DNA of 64,000 nucleotides from Alphaproteobacteria bacterium (GCA_900768875.1 CAAGEP010000003.1:124001-188000); one strand, 5' to 3'. Positions 36,247 to 45,380 are shown, counted from the first letter of the stretch. Notes: generated from the letters alone by a model not told the origin. Program-made: numbers and translations.

Positions 36247-36288
36247 GATACACACATTATAAGCACATTCCCTTTCGGTTTTCAAGAG

Positions 36289-36723
36289 TTAATCCCTCAT
36301 AAACAGTTTCATTTCGTCCAGCCGCCTGTTCAGCAGCCCGACGTTTCCCTTTTTGTTGACGAAGCACCACCGGGGGAACTGCCCCGCGGCGGCGACGAAG
36401 TCCCGCTTTACCAACAAATCGTACAGTTGGGAGTTCTCGAACGCACCGACGCCGACGTTGAAAACGAACGACGTCAGCGCGTCGCATTGCGAACCGGACA
36501 GCGGCACTTTGTCCAACAGGCGCACGACGGCTTTTTCGGCTTCGACGATGTCGTCCAGCAACAGCATTTCGGCTTCCGAAAACGAAACGCCTTTGTCGAA
36601 GTTTTCGCCCGCCTTGATTAAATGCCCGTAGCCGATGGTCGCTTTTCCGCCCGCGTCGGCATAAGGCAGCAGTCGAAATCCCTCCCACTTTTTGATTAAA
36701 TCGATACCCTCTTGAGAAATCAT
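36289..36723 (-). CDS. Phage lysozyme (GH24 endolysin)
   Basis: A 144-residue T4-type muramidase. Catalytic Glu in KKWEGF, the ADAGGKATIGYGH stretch with catalytic Thr, and the closing GLLNRRLDEMKLFM are typical. No signal or SAR helix is visible, so a holin is needed for export. Its start overlaps the stop of the membrane coiled-coil gene by a few bases. Confidence 0.9.
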   Translation of the reverse strand: MISQEGIDLIKKWEGFRLLPYADAGGKATIGYGHLIKAGENFDKGVSFSEAEMLLLDDIVEAEKAVVRLLDKVPLSGSQCDALTSFVFNVGVGAFENSQLYDLLVKRDFVAAAGQFPRWCFVNKKGNVGLLNRRLDEMKLFMRD

Positions 36724-36944
36724 CGTCCCCTCCGCTTAATATACAGGTCATCAAGGCGGTGCGTGTTGGACGCGCTGCGGTCTTCCACTTTCGTCACGCG
36801 GTCTTTCAGCGTTTTGTATTCCTCTTGCTCGCCGCGCAGGTCATCGACCTTTGTTTCCAAAACGGACAGCCGCTTGTCCAGCCGCATGACAAAGAACACG
36901 AACCCGCCGAACCACGCCAGCGATTGCACCAGAACATCACCCAT
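36720..36944 (-). CDS. Phage membrane-anchored coiled-coil protein
   Basis: A 74-residue protein with one N-terminal membrane helix (SLAWFGGFVFFVM) and a long charged coiled coil. Resembles XhlA-like holin-associated proteins in design. The ATG at 36944 follows GGAGCG; the gene overlaps both the tail assembly and lysozyme genes. It is in the lysis module, so a role there is likely. Confidence 0.55.
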   Translation of the reverse strand: MGDVLVQSLAWFGGFVFFVMRLDKRLSVLETKVDDLRGEQEEYKTLKDRVTKVEDRSASNTHRLDDLYIKRRGR

Positions 36945-37392
36945 TGGTTTCGCTCCATTCTTCAAAGAACAAGATGCTTGCCGTCCACCAGTTTTCCGCC
37001 GTCGTGAAGTCCCGCAGGTATTGGGCGTAGCGCAGCAAAGCCTTGAACGTTTCCGCGTCGTCGGTCGGGGCGAATCCCGCTTCAATCTGGTTGCGGTAGC
37101 GGTCGATTTCGTTCTGCAGCACCCGCATCATCGCGTCCCGTTCGGCGCGCTTGGCGGCTTGCAGCCCTTCGACCGTCAGTTCGGGGACGGGAACAGGCTC
37201 GACGACGACGGGCGCGGGTTCTGAACCGATGACAAAGTATCGCATCAGCTTGCCGCCTACCGTCTTACGTGCCGCGACATCTTCTTCAAAAGAAGTTTCG
37301 TGTTCTTGAGCCCATTTTTGAGCGGCTTCAAAGTTCAAATCTCTTGTGCCGTCGGTATATTCGATTGTTTGATTGTATGTAAATTCTGTCAT
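36937..37392 (-). CDS. Tail fibre assembly-like protein
   Basis: A 151-residue protein with an N-terminal strand domain, a Pro/Val linker and a helical C-terminal domain ending in a Trp-rich segment. It directly follows the adhesin gene, as tail-fibre chaperones do (DUF4376/XkdW-like pattern). Assignment is by position and outline. Confidence 0.55.
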   Translation of the reverse strand: MTEFTYNQTIEYTDGTRDLNFEAAQKWAQEHETSFEEDVAARKTVGGKLMRYFVIGSEPAPVVVEPVPVPELTVEGLQAAKRAERDAMMRVLQNEIDRYRNQIEAGFAPTDDAETFKALLRYAQYLRDFTTAENWWTASILFFEEWSETNG

Positions 37393-37403
37393 AGCTTCCT
37401 CAC

Positions 37404-38033
37404 TTAGTATTCATATCTTATGTAGACACAGCCGTTTTTTCCGGACCCATCATGAGCAATTTGTGTTGAATCTCCACCGTCTCCATAAGTTGTTCCATTT
37501 ATATCCCAACCTGGTCCACCTCTTCCTACAACTACATACCCACCGTTTGTTCCACTTGCTCCTGTTTTATTTTCTGAACCACCTGTAGCTGAACCGCCAA
37601 CACCACCGTGTGAGTCAGAATAAGGACCACCAGGTTGACCACCATACGCTATAACACCCATAAAAGATGAATCATCTCCTTTAGCCTGCAAGTGTATAAC
37701 ACCTACACTAAAGGATATTGTTTTTCCTGCGATTGATTTACATTCAGCAATACTAAATATTTTTTTTGCATAACCACCAGCACCACCTCCGCCAGCACCT
37801 ATCCAATCTCCATGTTGACCTAAAATCCACTGACCACCGCAACCACCAGCTCCAACAACAATAACTGTCAGAGCAAGCAGTGATGACGGAAACGTGATTG
37901 AGCCGCTTGTAGTAAACGTTTGCTCAAACACTTCTTTACCAAAAACCAAAGTAGCACCTTTGAATACTTTTTTAATATTCGTGCTTCCCTTTTTTATTAC
38001 ACCTATTTTGGTGCTTCCCTTGTATGTCGGCAT
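37404..38033 (-). CDS. Glycine-rich tail tip/adhesin protein
   Basis: A 209-residue protein. The N-terminus has two KGSTxI repeats seen in gut-phage tail proteins, then a hydrophobic strand (LLALTVIVVGAGGCGG) and Gly-rich loops such as GAGGGGAGG and GGSATGG that suggest a polyglycine receptor-binding tip. The gene is richer in A+T than its neighbours and uses GGT/GGA codons, so it was probably acquired separately. The ATG at 38033 lies six bases after the fibre stop codon. Confidence 0.65.
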   Translation of the reverse strand: MPTYKGSTKIGVIKKGSTNIKKVFKGATLVFGKEVFEQTFTTSGSITFPSSLLALTVIVVGAGGCGGQWILGQHGDWIGAGGGGAGGYAKKIFSIAECKSIAGKTISFSVGVIHLQAKGDDSSFMGVIAYGGQPGGPYSDSHGGVGGSATGGSENKTGASGTNGGYVVVGRGGPGWDINGTTYGDGGDSTQIAHDGSGKNGCVYIRYEY

Positions 38034-38038
38034 AGCTA

Positions 38039-39136
38039 TTACCCCGGAATGAAGTAAAAGGTATTTGCGTTCGGCGACGCGGGCAATGCCGACACCACTT
38101 GAAACATCGCTTTCGGCGCAAAAGACGCCACCTGTTTGACGGTCGGCGCTTTGTTGGTCGCCGTCCCCGCCGAAAACTCCGCGTCCGTCGCCAGCCCGAC
38201 CTTCGCCTCCGCGGCACTTGCCGCCGCAGCTGACGCCGACGCCGCGCTTGCCTGAGCCTGATTGGCGGCTTCCGCCGCGCTGTTTTCCGCCGCTGTCGCG
38301 CTTGCCGCACTCTGCTGCTGACCCGCCAAAGCCGCCGATGCCGACGCGCTCGCCGCCGCCGCTTGGTTCGGCGCGTCCTTGATCGCCGCTATCTCCGCCG
38401 AGCACACAACGACGTCGTTCACCGCGTCAGATACGGTCTGCACCTGCGGCAGCTTCCCATACACCGCGACCAACTCTGCCAGTTTCCCGTACAACGCTAG
38501 CAATTCCGCCAGTTTTCCGTACAGCGCCGTCAGCTCCGTTTCTTTGGCGGAAACGCCATTGACCGCCGCGATGTTTCCACCGACAGTCTGAACGACGCCG
38601 ATGTTGTTCATCACCGCTTTTATGAAATCCATGTTTTCCGCATCGGTTTTCACGCTGGAAATGTTCTTTGCCACAATGTCCAGATTGTCTTTGTCGGCAT
38701 ACAGATCTTCGACTTTCCCGATGATTTCGGACGGATTGGACGCGGAAAACATATCGACCGCCACGGCGCGCGTGCATTGCTCTTCCAGCTGCTGGCACAT
38801 CATTGTCAGCGCGTCTAAATTCCGCTCCAGCAAAGGGGCAGGCATCGGATCGCCGTCGATGTACCGCGTTTCCTGCTTGTAAGGGACATCCCTTAAAATC
38901 AGCAGCTCCGCTCCGTTTTCGGGCGCAGCAGTCAAAACGCACGTCCCGCCCGCGGCGTTTCCGGCGCCGCTCAGGGTGTAATCGTCGTCCTGTTTCAGCG
39001 TCTGTGTTCGCCCGTCATTCGTTTTGATTTGGACCGATATGTGCGAATCTGCAAAAAACAAAAACGGGACGGCGAATTCGTTCGTCGTCCCGTTGCAGGT
39101 GTAGGTGATTTTGTTTGTGCTTGTCGACAGCGTCAT
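38039..39136 (-). CDS. Tail fibre protein, T7 gp17 N-terminal type
   Basis: A 365-residue fibre. Residues 1-~125 match the T7 fibre N-terminal tail-attachment domain (TNEFAVPFLFFADSHI, YKQETRYIDGDPMPAPLLERNLD). A helical shaft follows, with three 10-residue repeats around LYGKLAEL and an Ala/Ser-rich heptad region, ending in a short C-terminal strand segment. Coupled with the adhesin gene downstream. Confidence 0.8.
   Translation of the reverse strand: MTLSTSTNKITYTCNGTTNEFAVPFLFFADSHISVQIKTNDGRTQTLKQDDDYTLSGAGNAAGGTCVLTAAPENGAELLILRDVPYKQETRYIDGDPMPAPLLERNLDALTMMCQQLEEQCTRAVAVDMFSASNPSEIIGKVEDLYADKDNLDIVAKNISSVKTDAENMDFIKAVMNNIGVVQTVGGNIAAVNGVSAKETELTALYGKLAELLALYGKLAELVAVYGKLPQVQTVSDAVNDVVVCSAEIAAIKDAPNQAAAASASASAALAGQQQSAASATAAENSAAEAANQAQASAASASAAAASAAEAKVGLATDAEFSAGTATNKAPTVKQVASFAPKAMFQVVSALPASPNANTFYFIPG
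38451..38540 (-). repeat. Three 30-bp repeats in the tail fibre gene
   Basis: Units 38451-38480, 38481-38510 and 38511-38540 each encode a variant of L-x-A-x-Y-G-K-L-A-E. Unit number could change fibre length. Confidence 0.7.
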
Positions 39137-39154
39137 TTTTTTTCATCCTCAAAC

Positions 39155-39184
39155 AAAAAAGGCTTCGGAAAACCGAAGCCTTTT
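39155..39184. terminator. Terminator upstream of the tail fibre gene
   Basis: GGCTTCGG / CCGAAGCC hairpin with A and T tracts on either side; it separates the ejection-protein operon from the fibre-lysis operon. Confidence 0.8.
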
Positions 39185-39231
39185 ACAAAAATTCCAACTT
39201 ACTTGAATTCTAACAAAATACTGACGCCGCG

Positions 39232-39443
39232 TCAATCCCGCAGCATCAGAACCCCTTCCGCCAGCAGCGCATGAATGGTTTTGATGATGTATTCGTCTTC
39301 GACGAACGGAAATTCGTTTGCCTCGAACTCTTCGCGGGTCATGCCCGCGCCGATGCCGATGCGCTTGCAAACCTTGATGTAAAGACCGAAAATATCGTTG
39401 TTATTCAACGGCTTGTTGGGGGGGGGGGTACGTTTTCAAACAT
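39232..39443 (-). pseudogene. Small phage protein gene put out of frame by an 11-C tract
   Basis: From the ATG at 39443 (good site AGAGAGGATC) the frame runs MFENV and into 11 C, then hits a stop. With 9 or 12 C it would read through PPP(P)NKPLNNNDIF to the end, a ~70-residue protein. The downstream part is open to 39232 and matches the 57-residue gene at 55031-55204. A TTG at 39408 could start the body without a ribosome site. Either phase variation or a base-calling error. Confidence 0.6.
39418..39428. repeat. 11-base G homopolymer
   Basis: Eleven G on the plus strand (C on the coding strand) inside the small gene above. Confidence 0.9.
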
Positions 39444-39510
39444 GTTTTTGATCCTCTCTTGTTCAAAACTACCCCCTGATTTTGAAAGACGAAAGATGAC
39501 AATGCGTTTA

Positions 39511-42500
39511 TCATCGGATTGTTATGCCGCCCCCAAACCGCCGCATGATGTCGCGCTCCGCCTCCGCCTGCAAATCGGGGTGGCGTTCCAGCATTTCGGC
39601 AATAGCGGCTTTCCGCCCAGCGTTGACGACGGCGCGAATGAAATTCGCCTTGCTCCCCGGCGCATCGGGACCGCCGTCGCTCAAACTTTCGTACCCGTAT
39701 TCGGGCTTTTTGCCCGACACGACGGCGTTTAAAAAATCTTTCACGCCCATGCCGTCGAACTCGTCCAGCTTCAAACCGTTGCCAGCCAGTCCGACGTATT
39801 CGTTGTAAAGTGCGGGACGCGTTTTCAAATCGATTTTTCCGCCGCCGACGGAAATCTTGCGGTTCGGCATCGGAATAAACGCCCCCTGCGCCAGAATTTC
39901 GCGGTCGATGGGTTCTTGGCTTTCTTCGGATACGCGCACGGGAACGAACATGTCGTAAGCCGCGCTTCCAGTCGCGCGCTTCATCTTGCGCCCGAACAGG
40001 TCCAAACGGTCGGGAACGTCTTTCGACAGCCCCGGCGTCTGCGCCTTTAAACGGTCAATGACGTTTGCCGCGTCTTTGGCGTACGGGTCGGTCGTTCTGG
40101 CGACGGCTGCGGACAGCGCATTGACGCTGGACAGCCCCGGCACCATTGAAATCAATCCGTTGGCGACCAACGCGCGGGCTTTTGCCTCGGTCGGGTCGGC
40201 GACCGCGTCGACGATGTCCATCAGCCCCGACAAATAAGTTTTGTTCAAAACGGCGTTCGCGACTTTCAGTGCGATCAAACCGCTTGCGCTCATCATGTCA
40301 GTATCGTCGTTTTCGTCGAATCCGCTTTCGCCGTATCGGTCGCCGATCATCAAATCGGCGATGTCCGCCATAATCGACAAATCCGTCGCGACGGGGTCAA
40401 ACCGCGCGAACGAATAGTATTTGTCCCCGATTTTGACGCTGTACGGCTGCCACCCCGTCCGCAGCAACGCCTGCCGTTCCGCTCCGCTCGGACCGCCGCC
40501 CGTGATTAGTCCGTTCATCGCCGCGTCCAAACCGACCATTGAAATCGCGACGCCCGTCGCCATCTGCCCCATGGCGCGGTCGGCGCGGATTCCGCCCGCG
40601 GCGATATCGGCGCGGAACTTGCGGCTCAGCGGCGCGAACGCCGAATGCTGCATCGCGAAATCCAACACGTTCCCAGGCGTTTTCGTGAACGGCAAAAAGA
40701 ATCGTACCAACGGATATTTGTTGGCGATTGCTCCGATATGCTTCGTCAGCTCGCTGGGTTCGCCCGTGAACGTCAGATATTCCGCCATGGTTTTGGCGTT
40801 TGTGCGCATCGCGACCGTCGGGTTTTCGATCAAATCGGCGATACGGGCTTTCATCGCGTCTTTCGCCAATTTGCCGCTCAAAACCTCCGTCTGCGCTTTT
40901 TGCGCCGCTTCGACGTACAGCGCGCCGCGTCCCGCCACGGCTTTGAAAAAATCGTCGCTCGCTTCCAAAAAACGGTACGGCAGACGAATGGCGGTTCCGC
41001 CAAAATCAATGACGCGCCCCCAAAAACTGTTCTTGTCCAACCCGTAGGTTTCCGAACGGATAACGGGCGGACGGTCGAATTTCGTGGCATAGGGGTTTTC
41101 GCTCGCCCCGGCTTTGATGGTTTTCCAGCTGTACCGCAGCCCGTCCTTGAATCCGTCGACCATGCCGTGCAGACGTGCCAAAGCGTCCGTCGCCCGCGCA
41201 GCGTTTTCCGCTCCGAACATTTTGGCGTAAGCGGCGGTCGTCAGGTCGTCCGCCATGGCGACGCCCAAATTCAGCGTGTTGCTCATAAAGTTGACGATGT
41301 GCGTCGTCGTGTTTGTCAGCAGTCCGGCGATGCGCGCTTCGTTCCAGGTGTCGATTGTTTTCGCTCCCCAGCCTTTATTGATGACGTTTTCCACTTCCTT
41401 GACCATGCCGGCGTTTGTCATGTCCATAACGTCTTTCGCCATTTTGCGGGTCAGTTCGTCGCCGCCGCCGTAATCCAGCATGGCGCGCAACTGGCTTGCC
41501 ATTTCTTCGGGCGCGCCGGCGGGCATTTTCCATTGCGCCAAAGCGCGCGCGGTTTCCGTTCTGGCGGCGATGATCTCCTTTTGAATGGCGGCGTGCGTCG
41601 CCAGCATTTTGCGGAACATGAATTGATTGGCGTCCGTCGGACTTTCCAATACGCGCTGAGACAGTTCTTTCACCTTTTGCGCGCTCGCCGCCCACAGCTG
41701 GCGCGCCGCGAACGACTGTTCGGCGTTCAGCGGTTCGCCGACGCGGCGTTCCTGCAAAATCTTGAACGCGTCCTCTTGCCCGTCCGTCCATTTTTTGGCG
41801 GCTTGCTCAATGTCGCCGAACGTCATCTTGCCCCGCCGCGCCTTGTCGATACTTTCGCGCGACGCGTCCGCCAGCTCCGCCATCACTTTTTTGATGTCGT
41901 CGGGCGTGTCGATGCGCGCGAAATTGATGTAAACGTTTTCGCTGTTGACGGATTTGGCTGTTTTCGCTATACTCTTATTGACATTGACGACAGAAAGCCG
42001 TCCAGCTGCTGGCTGATGTACATCGGTTGCATATGAGAGAACGGGCGCCTCTCCAATGTTGATATCCTTGAATTTTTTGATGACGCGTTTTGTCTTTTCG
42101 GGATAAACGGACTTGATGACCGTTTCGCCCGTGGCGGGATTGACACTGACAAATCCGATCTCGCTCAAACTTTCCCCTTGATGAATATCGGCTATTCCCT
42201 GAATATGGGAATGCTTTGTTCTGAAAACGGAATTTCCTTCTTTGTGAAACACGTTCGCCAGAATATCGGCGACTTCGTCGGGCGTTTTTCCGTCCAGTCC
42301 TATTCTTTTTTCGCGCAGCTTTCTGACGACGTTCGCAGGAATGATCAGTTCGTCGTTTTCGATTAAAGGCAGACCGTCCTCGCGGCGGATGAAATTCAGT
42401 TTTTCCTTATATTTGTCGGACAATTTTCCGAACGAAACATCCGTGAAGCCGTCTTCTTTGGATATTTCGCCGACGAAATCTTTTTTGACTTCCTCGACGG

Positions 42501-43440
42501 CGGCTCCATCCGCGCCGGCTTTTTCAGCAGCTCCCGCCGATGTTTCCATGCCGCCCTTGACCAGCAGTTCGCCGTCGGGGTCGCCCAGTGCGGACAAATC
42601 CTCTTTGGCGACTTTTGGAACGAACCTTTCCTCGACGGATTTCAGGTTTTCCTCTTTGGCGATGCGCCGCGCCTTGCGGGCGGCTTTGACGGCGGACAAA
42701 CACTTAAACAGCCCGTCTGCGGCGGCGCCGACGCCCAATCCCTCGACGGCGTTTTTGAACCGCCCCTCCAATTCGGAATCGTCCTCGCTTGCCGCCAGAT
42801 ATTTGCTGACGGGGTTTTGCAGGGCAGGGACGCTTTCGATTAAATTGCTCAGGCGCGCTTCGTGTCCGTCGAACGCCGAAAAATCGGCGATTGCCCCTTG
42901 GATCATCGGGCGCGCGATCTTGGCGGCTTTCGGAAACGACGCGGCGACGTTCGTCCCCAGCTTCGCCGCCCCCATCGCCTTGCCCGCCGCGGCGAACGGA
43001 ACGACAAACTGCCCGATGGTCGAAACGATGGTGTTGACCGTCGTGTCCGGCACGTCGAACGGCTTGGGAATGTCGGGCAACTCGGCGGGCATGACATTGC
43101 CGCCGAAGTTTCGGTCCCAGAAAATCGCGGCTTGATACGCGGCTTCCAGCGTGTTGTTCACGCCCTCGACCGCGCCGTTGACCAACGCCTGCGCGGCGTT
43201 GCCGAACACCCCGCCTTCGCCCCTGTCGCGGTCGGCTTTGGACGGCACGAAAAACGGACGCTCCACGCTTTGATTCGCGGGCGGACGGTTGACGGGGATT
43301 TTGATGGTGTTGTCTTTGGGCTTGTCCTGGGCGATCATTTCCTTTTCGGCCAGCACTCTGTCCCAGTACGCTTCCGCCTCGGCGGCGAACGCGTCTTGCG
43401 CGTAGGCTTCATAGGCGGCTTCGAAATTTTCATTTTCCAT
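39511..43440 (-). CDS. Large ejection/internal virion protein with possible toxin-like domain
   Basis: A 1309-residue podovirus internal protein. Disordered N-terminus (~1-90), a hydrophobic helical stretch (~120-180), a mixed domain at about 330-490 with HKEGNSVFRTKHSHIQGI that recalls MuF-C/PBECR nuclease domains (uncertain), then a long helical region to the end (DPVATDLSIMADIADLM, KQVASF-like segments). The ATG at 43440 overlaps the preceding stop and follows GGAGAAAAG. It would enter the cell with the DNA. Confidence 0.7.
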   Translation of the reverse strand: MENENFEAAYEAYAQDAFAAEAEAYWDRVLAEKEMIAQDKPKDNTIKIPVNRPPANQSVERPFFVPSKADRDRGEGGVFGNAAQALVNGAVEGVNNTLEAAYQAAIFWDRNFGGNVMPAELPDIPKPFDVPDTTVNTIVSTIGQFVVPFAAAGKAMGAAKLGTNVAASFPKAAKIARPMIQGAIADFSAFDGHEARLSNLIESVPALQNPVSKYLAASEDDSELEGRFKNAVEGLGVGAAADGLFKCLSAVKAARKARRIAKEENLKSVEERFVPKVAKEDLSALGDPDGELLVKGGMETSAGAAEKAGADGAAVEEVKKDFVGEISKEDGFTDVSFGKLSDKYKEKLNFIRREDGLPLIENDELIIPANVVRKLREKRIGLDGKTPDEVADILANVFHKEGNSVFRTKHSHIQGIADIHQGESLSEIGFVSVNPATGETVIKSVYPEKTKRVIKKFKDINIGEAPVLSYATDVHQPAAGRLSVVNVNKSIAKTAKSVNSENVYINFARIDTPDDIKKVMAELADASRESIDKARRGKMTFGDIEQAAKKWTDGQEDAFKILQERRVGEPLNAEQSFAARQLWAASAQKVKELSQRVLESPTDANQFMFRKMLATHAAIQKEIIAARTETARALAQWKMPAGAPEEMASQLRAMLDYGGGDELTRKMAKDVMDMTNAGMVKEVENVINKGWGAKTIDTWNEARIAGLLTNTTTHIVNFMSNTLNLGVAMADDLTTAAYAKMFGAENAARATDALARLHGMVDGFKDGLRYSWKTIKAGASENPYATKFDRPPVIRSETYGLDKNSFWGRVIDFGGTAIRLPYRFLEASDDFFKAVAGRGALYVEAAQKAQTEVLSGKLAKDAMKARIADLIENPTVAMRTNAKTMAEYLTFTGEPSELTKHIGAIANKYPLVRFFLPFTKTPGNVLDFAMQHSAFAPLSRKFRADIAAGGIRADRAMGQMATGVAISMVGLDAAMNGLITGGGPSGAERQALLRTGWQPYSVKIGDKYYSFARFDPVATDLSIMADIADLMIGDRYGESGFDENDDTDMMSASGLIALKVANAVLNKTYLSGLMDIVDAVADPTEAKARALVANGLISMVPGLSSVNALSAAVARTTDPYAKDAANVIDRLKAQTPGLSKDVPDRLDLFGRKMKRATGSAAYDMFVPVRVSEESQEPIDREILAQGAFIPMPNRKISVGGGKIDLKTRPALYNEYVGLAGNGLKLDEFDGMGVKDFLNAVVSGKKPEYGYESLSDGGPDAPGSKANFIRAVVNAGRKAAIAEMLERHPDLQAEAERDIMRRFGGGITIR

Positions 43441-44725
43441 TGTTCTTTTCTCCGATTTGTTTGGCTTCGACAAGGTCCATATCTAGGATCAAAGAATAGG
43501 CGACCTTTTCCAAATCCTTGATTTTGGCTTTGTCCAACTTTCCGGCTCGCTTCGCGCTTTCGACCATTTCCACCAATCCGGCGCGCGTCGGCTCGGCGGC
43601 GGAACTGCCGTCGCTGGCGTAATAAAATTGGTTCAGCAATTTGTTTTTGACCGCTTCGTCGATGACTGTGTTTGCCCGCTGGTTTAATTTAAAGTTTTTG
43701 ACGATGATGCGCGCCTGCCGCACGGCTTCGACACTTGACGCGTTCGGATTCTCGTCCAACCAGTTGTTCGCAGCGGTTTTGGCTTCCGCCAGACGCGCGT
43801 TCAACGCTATATCGGGCACAAAACCTTGCTGGGTGTTGGTGTCGATATAGTCGATCAATCTCCGCCGGATCGGGTTCGCGTTCCGTATTTTGTCGTAATC
43901 CGCAATCGTCAGCCGCCCGTTCAACATTGCCGCGCGCGCCTGTGCGACGACGTTTTCCCCGCGGTCCGCCCGCGCGGTCAGCTCGGCATATACGGCGGGG
44001 TCTGTTTTGACCGCGCCGCCTTGCTCGACCGTCGCCGCCAAAAAACGCTGTTGCTCGTCGACGCCCAGAAAATCGGCAAAATCCCCGTTGCGGATTGAAC
44101 GGCGCAGGGCTTGCGGGTTGTTGACCAGCGCTTCGTTCGCCGCGACAAACGCGATGCCCCGGCGGGCGTTTTGCTTCAGCTGCTCTTTCGTCGCCGCGTC
44201 CAAAACGACTGAATCCAGCGCATCGGACACCTCGTTTTCGGCGTTCAGCCATTGGTCGGGATTGTTTCTGACGAACGCCGTCTTGGCGTTGATTATTTTT
44301 TCCGCCTGCCGTCTGTTTTCCAAAAACGTTCCTTCGATTTTGGCTTGCTCGGCTTGACTTAAAAAACTGGCGATAAGGGCGGGCTTTGCGTCGTCGACGG
44401 CTTGTGCGTAATACGCGGAACGGTTCGTGCGGGTTGCGGCGGACAGTTCCTTGCCCAGCTGTTTTTGCATGTCCTCGGTCAGACTTTCGACGTTTCCGCT
44501 GGCGGCGCGTTCGGCGAACCAGCCGGACATTTTCGCTTGAACTTCCGCCATGTCGGCGCGGGCTTTCAGCGTCTGGTTTCGGTTTTCGATGTCCAGAACG
44601 GCTTTGCCCAAATCTTTCAGCGCGCCGCCGACCTGATAAACGGCGGTGTCTTCGGCGCGCGCACTTTCCTGCTTCAAAACGGGTTCTTTGCGGACGCTTG
44701 ATTGAAACAACATAATATCTGGCAT
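43430..44725 (-). CDS. Internal virion protein, helical
   Basis: A 431-residue, almost wholly helical, Ala/Gln-rich protein with long coiled stretches and no membrane segment. Position between the gp14-like and giant ejection proteins fits the T7 gp15 slot. Both neighbours are within a few bases. Confidence 0.65.
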   Translation of the reverse strand: MPDIMLFQSSVRKEPVLKQESARAEDTAVYQVGGALKDLGKAVLDIENRNQTLKARADMAEVQAKMSGWFAERAASGNVESLTEDMQKQLGKELSAATRTNRSAYYAQAVDDAKPALIASFLSQAEQAKIEGTFLENRRQAEKIINAKTAFVRNNPDQWLNAENEVSDALDSVVLDAATKEQLKQNARRGIAFVAANEALVNNPQALRRSIRNGDFADFLGVDEQQRFLAATVEQGGAVKTDPAVYAELTARADRGENVVAQARAAMLNGRLTIADYDKIRNANPIRRRLIDYIDTNTQQGFVPDIALNARLAEAKTAANNWLDENPNASSVEAVRQARIIVKNFKLNQRANTVIDEAVKNKLLNQFYYASDGSSAAEPTRAGLVEMVESAKRAGKLDKAKIKDLEKVAYSLILDMDLVEAKQIGEKNNGK

Positions 44726-44726
44726 T

Positions 44727-45380
44727 TTACTTACCTCCGGCGGACGATCCGATTTGACCGCCGATGTTGGCGAACATGACGGCGGCGGTCGGATTGCCCG
44801 TCATGGCGCCCAAAGCGCCGCCGATAACCGAACCGACGGCGTTTCCGACAGCGGCTTTGCGGGCGCGTTTCTGCTGTTCGGCGGCTTCGCGCAGCTGCGT
44901 CGACACCGAACGGCGCACCTGTTCGCGCATGGCGGCGATGTCGTCTTCGGCAATGATTAGGTTGGAACGCTGCACGTCCGTGAACGATTTTGCGGAAATT
45001 CCCGACGCGTTGACGGCAACGCGGTTTTTGGCGAAAACCTGCTCGTTGTTTCTGCGTTGAACGCCGATGTTGTATTCCAGTGCGGCGTATGTTTCCCGCG
45101 CGTTGCTCCACAGCGTCTTGAAATTGCGCTTGGCGGCTTGATAGGCGGAAATCCCCTGCAGAACGTTGCCCAGAACGGCGGCGCCCATGCCCGCGGTTTC
45201 CGCGCCGGAAAATCCGGAAAACGCGCCGTCGGATGCGCTTGCGGATGCGCTTGCGGCAGCGCTTGCCTCGGCAGCTTGGTCGACCGTGCCGCCGATGGTG
45301 AACACGCCGTCCGCCCGCGAACCGCCGCCGATGGATAAAACGCTGTCGACGGGATCTTGATTGAACGTGAAAACAGCCAT
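44727..45380 (-). CDS. Internal virion protein, gp14-like
   Basis: A 217-residue protein. N-terminal Gly/Ala/Ser region (SAAASASASASDGAFSG), a helical core with Arg/Gln-rich heptads, and a hydrophobic C-terminal part (AVGSVIGGALGAMTG) that could insert into the membrane during DNA ejection. Same layout and size as T7 gp14. It starts directly after the nozzle gene stop. Confidence 0.65.
   Translation of the reverse strand: MAVFTFNQDPVDSVLSIGGGSRADGVFTIGGTVDQAAEASAAASASASASDGAFSGFSGAETAGMGAAVLGNVLQGISAYQAAKRNFKTLWSNARETYAALEYNIGVQRRNNEQVFAKNRVAVNASGISAKSFTDVQRSNLIIAEDDIAAMREQVRRSVSTQLREAAEQQKRARKAAVGNAVGSVIGGALGAMTGNPTAAVMFANIGGQIGSSAGGK

Larger units (their letters stand above)
36171..36250 (-). 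ncRNA. Antisense RNA A (predicted antitoxin RNA)
   Basis: A minus-strand promoter (TTGAAA at 36280-36285, 18-base spacer, TATAAT at 36256-36261) begins a ~75-80 nt RNA. It ends in the hairpin ACCCCCGCA / TGCGGGGGT (36182-36212), shared with the peptide A mRNA, and a T-rich run on the minus strand. The 5' end is complementary to the peptide A start region. There is no coding gene between this promoter and the terminator. Confidence 0.7.

Noticed and set aside
40645..42036. 463-codon plus-strand frame opposite the large ejection protein
   Set aside because: His/Arg/Gln-rich antisense shadow; the minus-strand gene has coherent domains and coupling.
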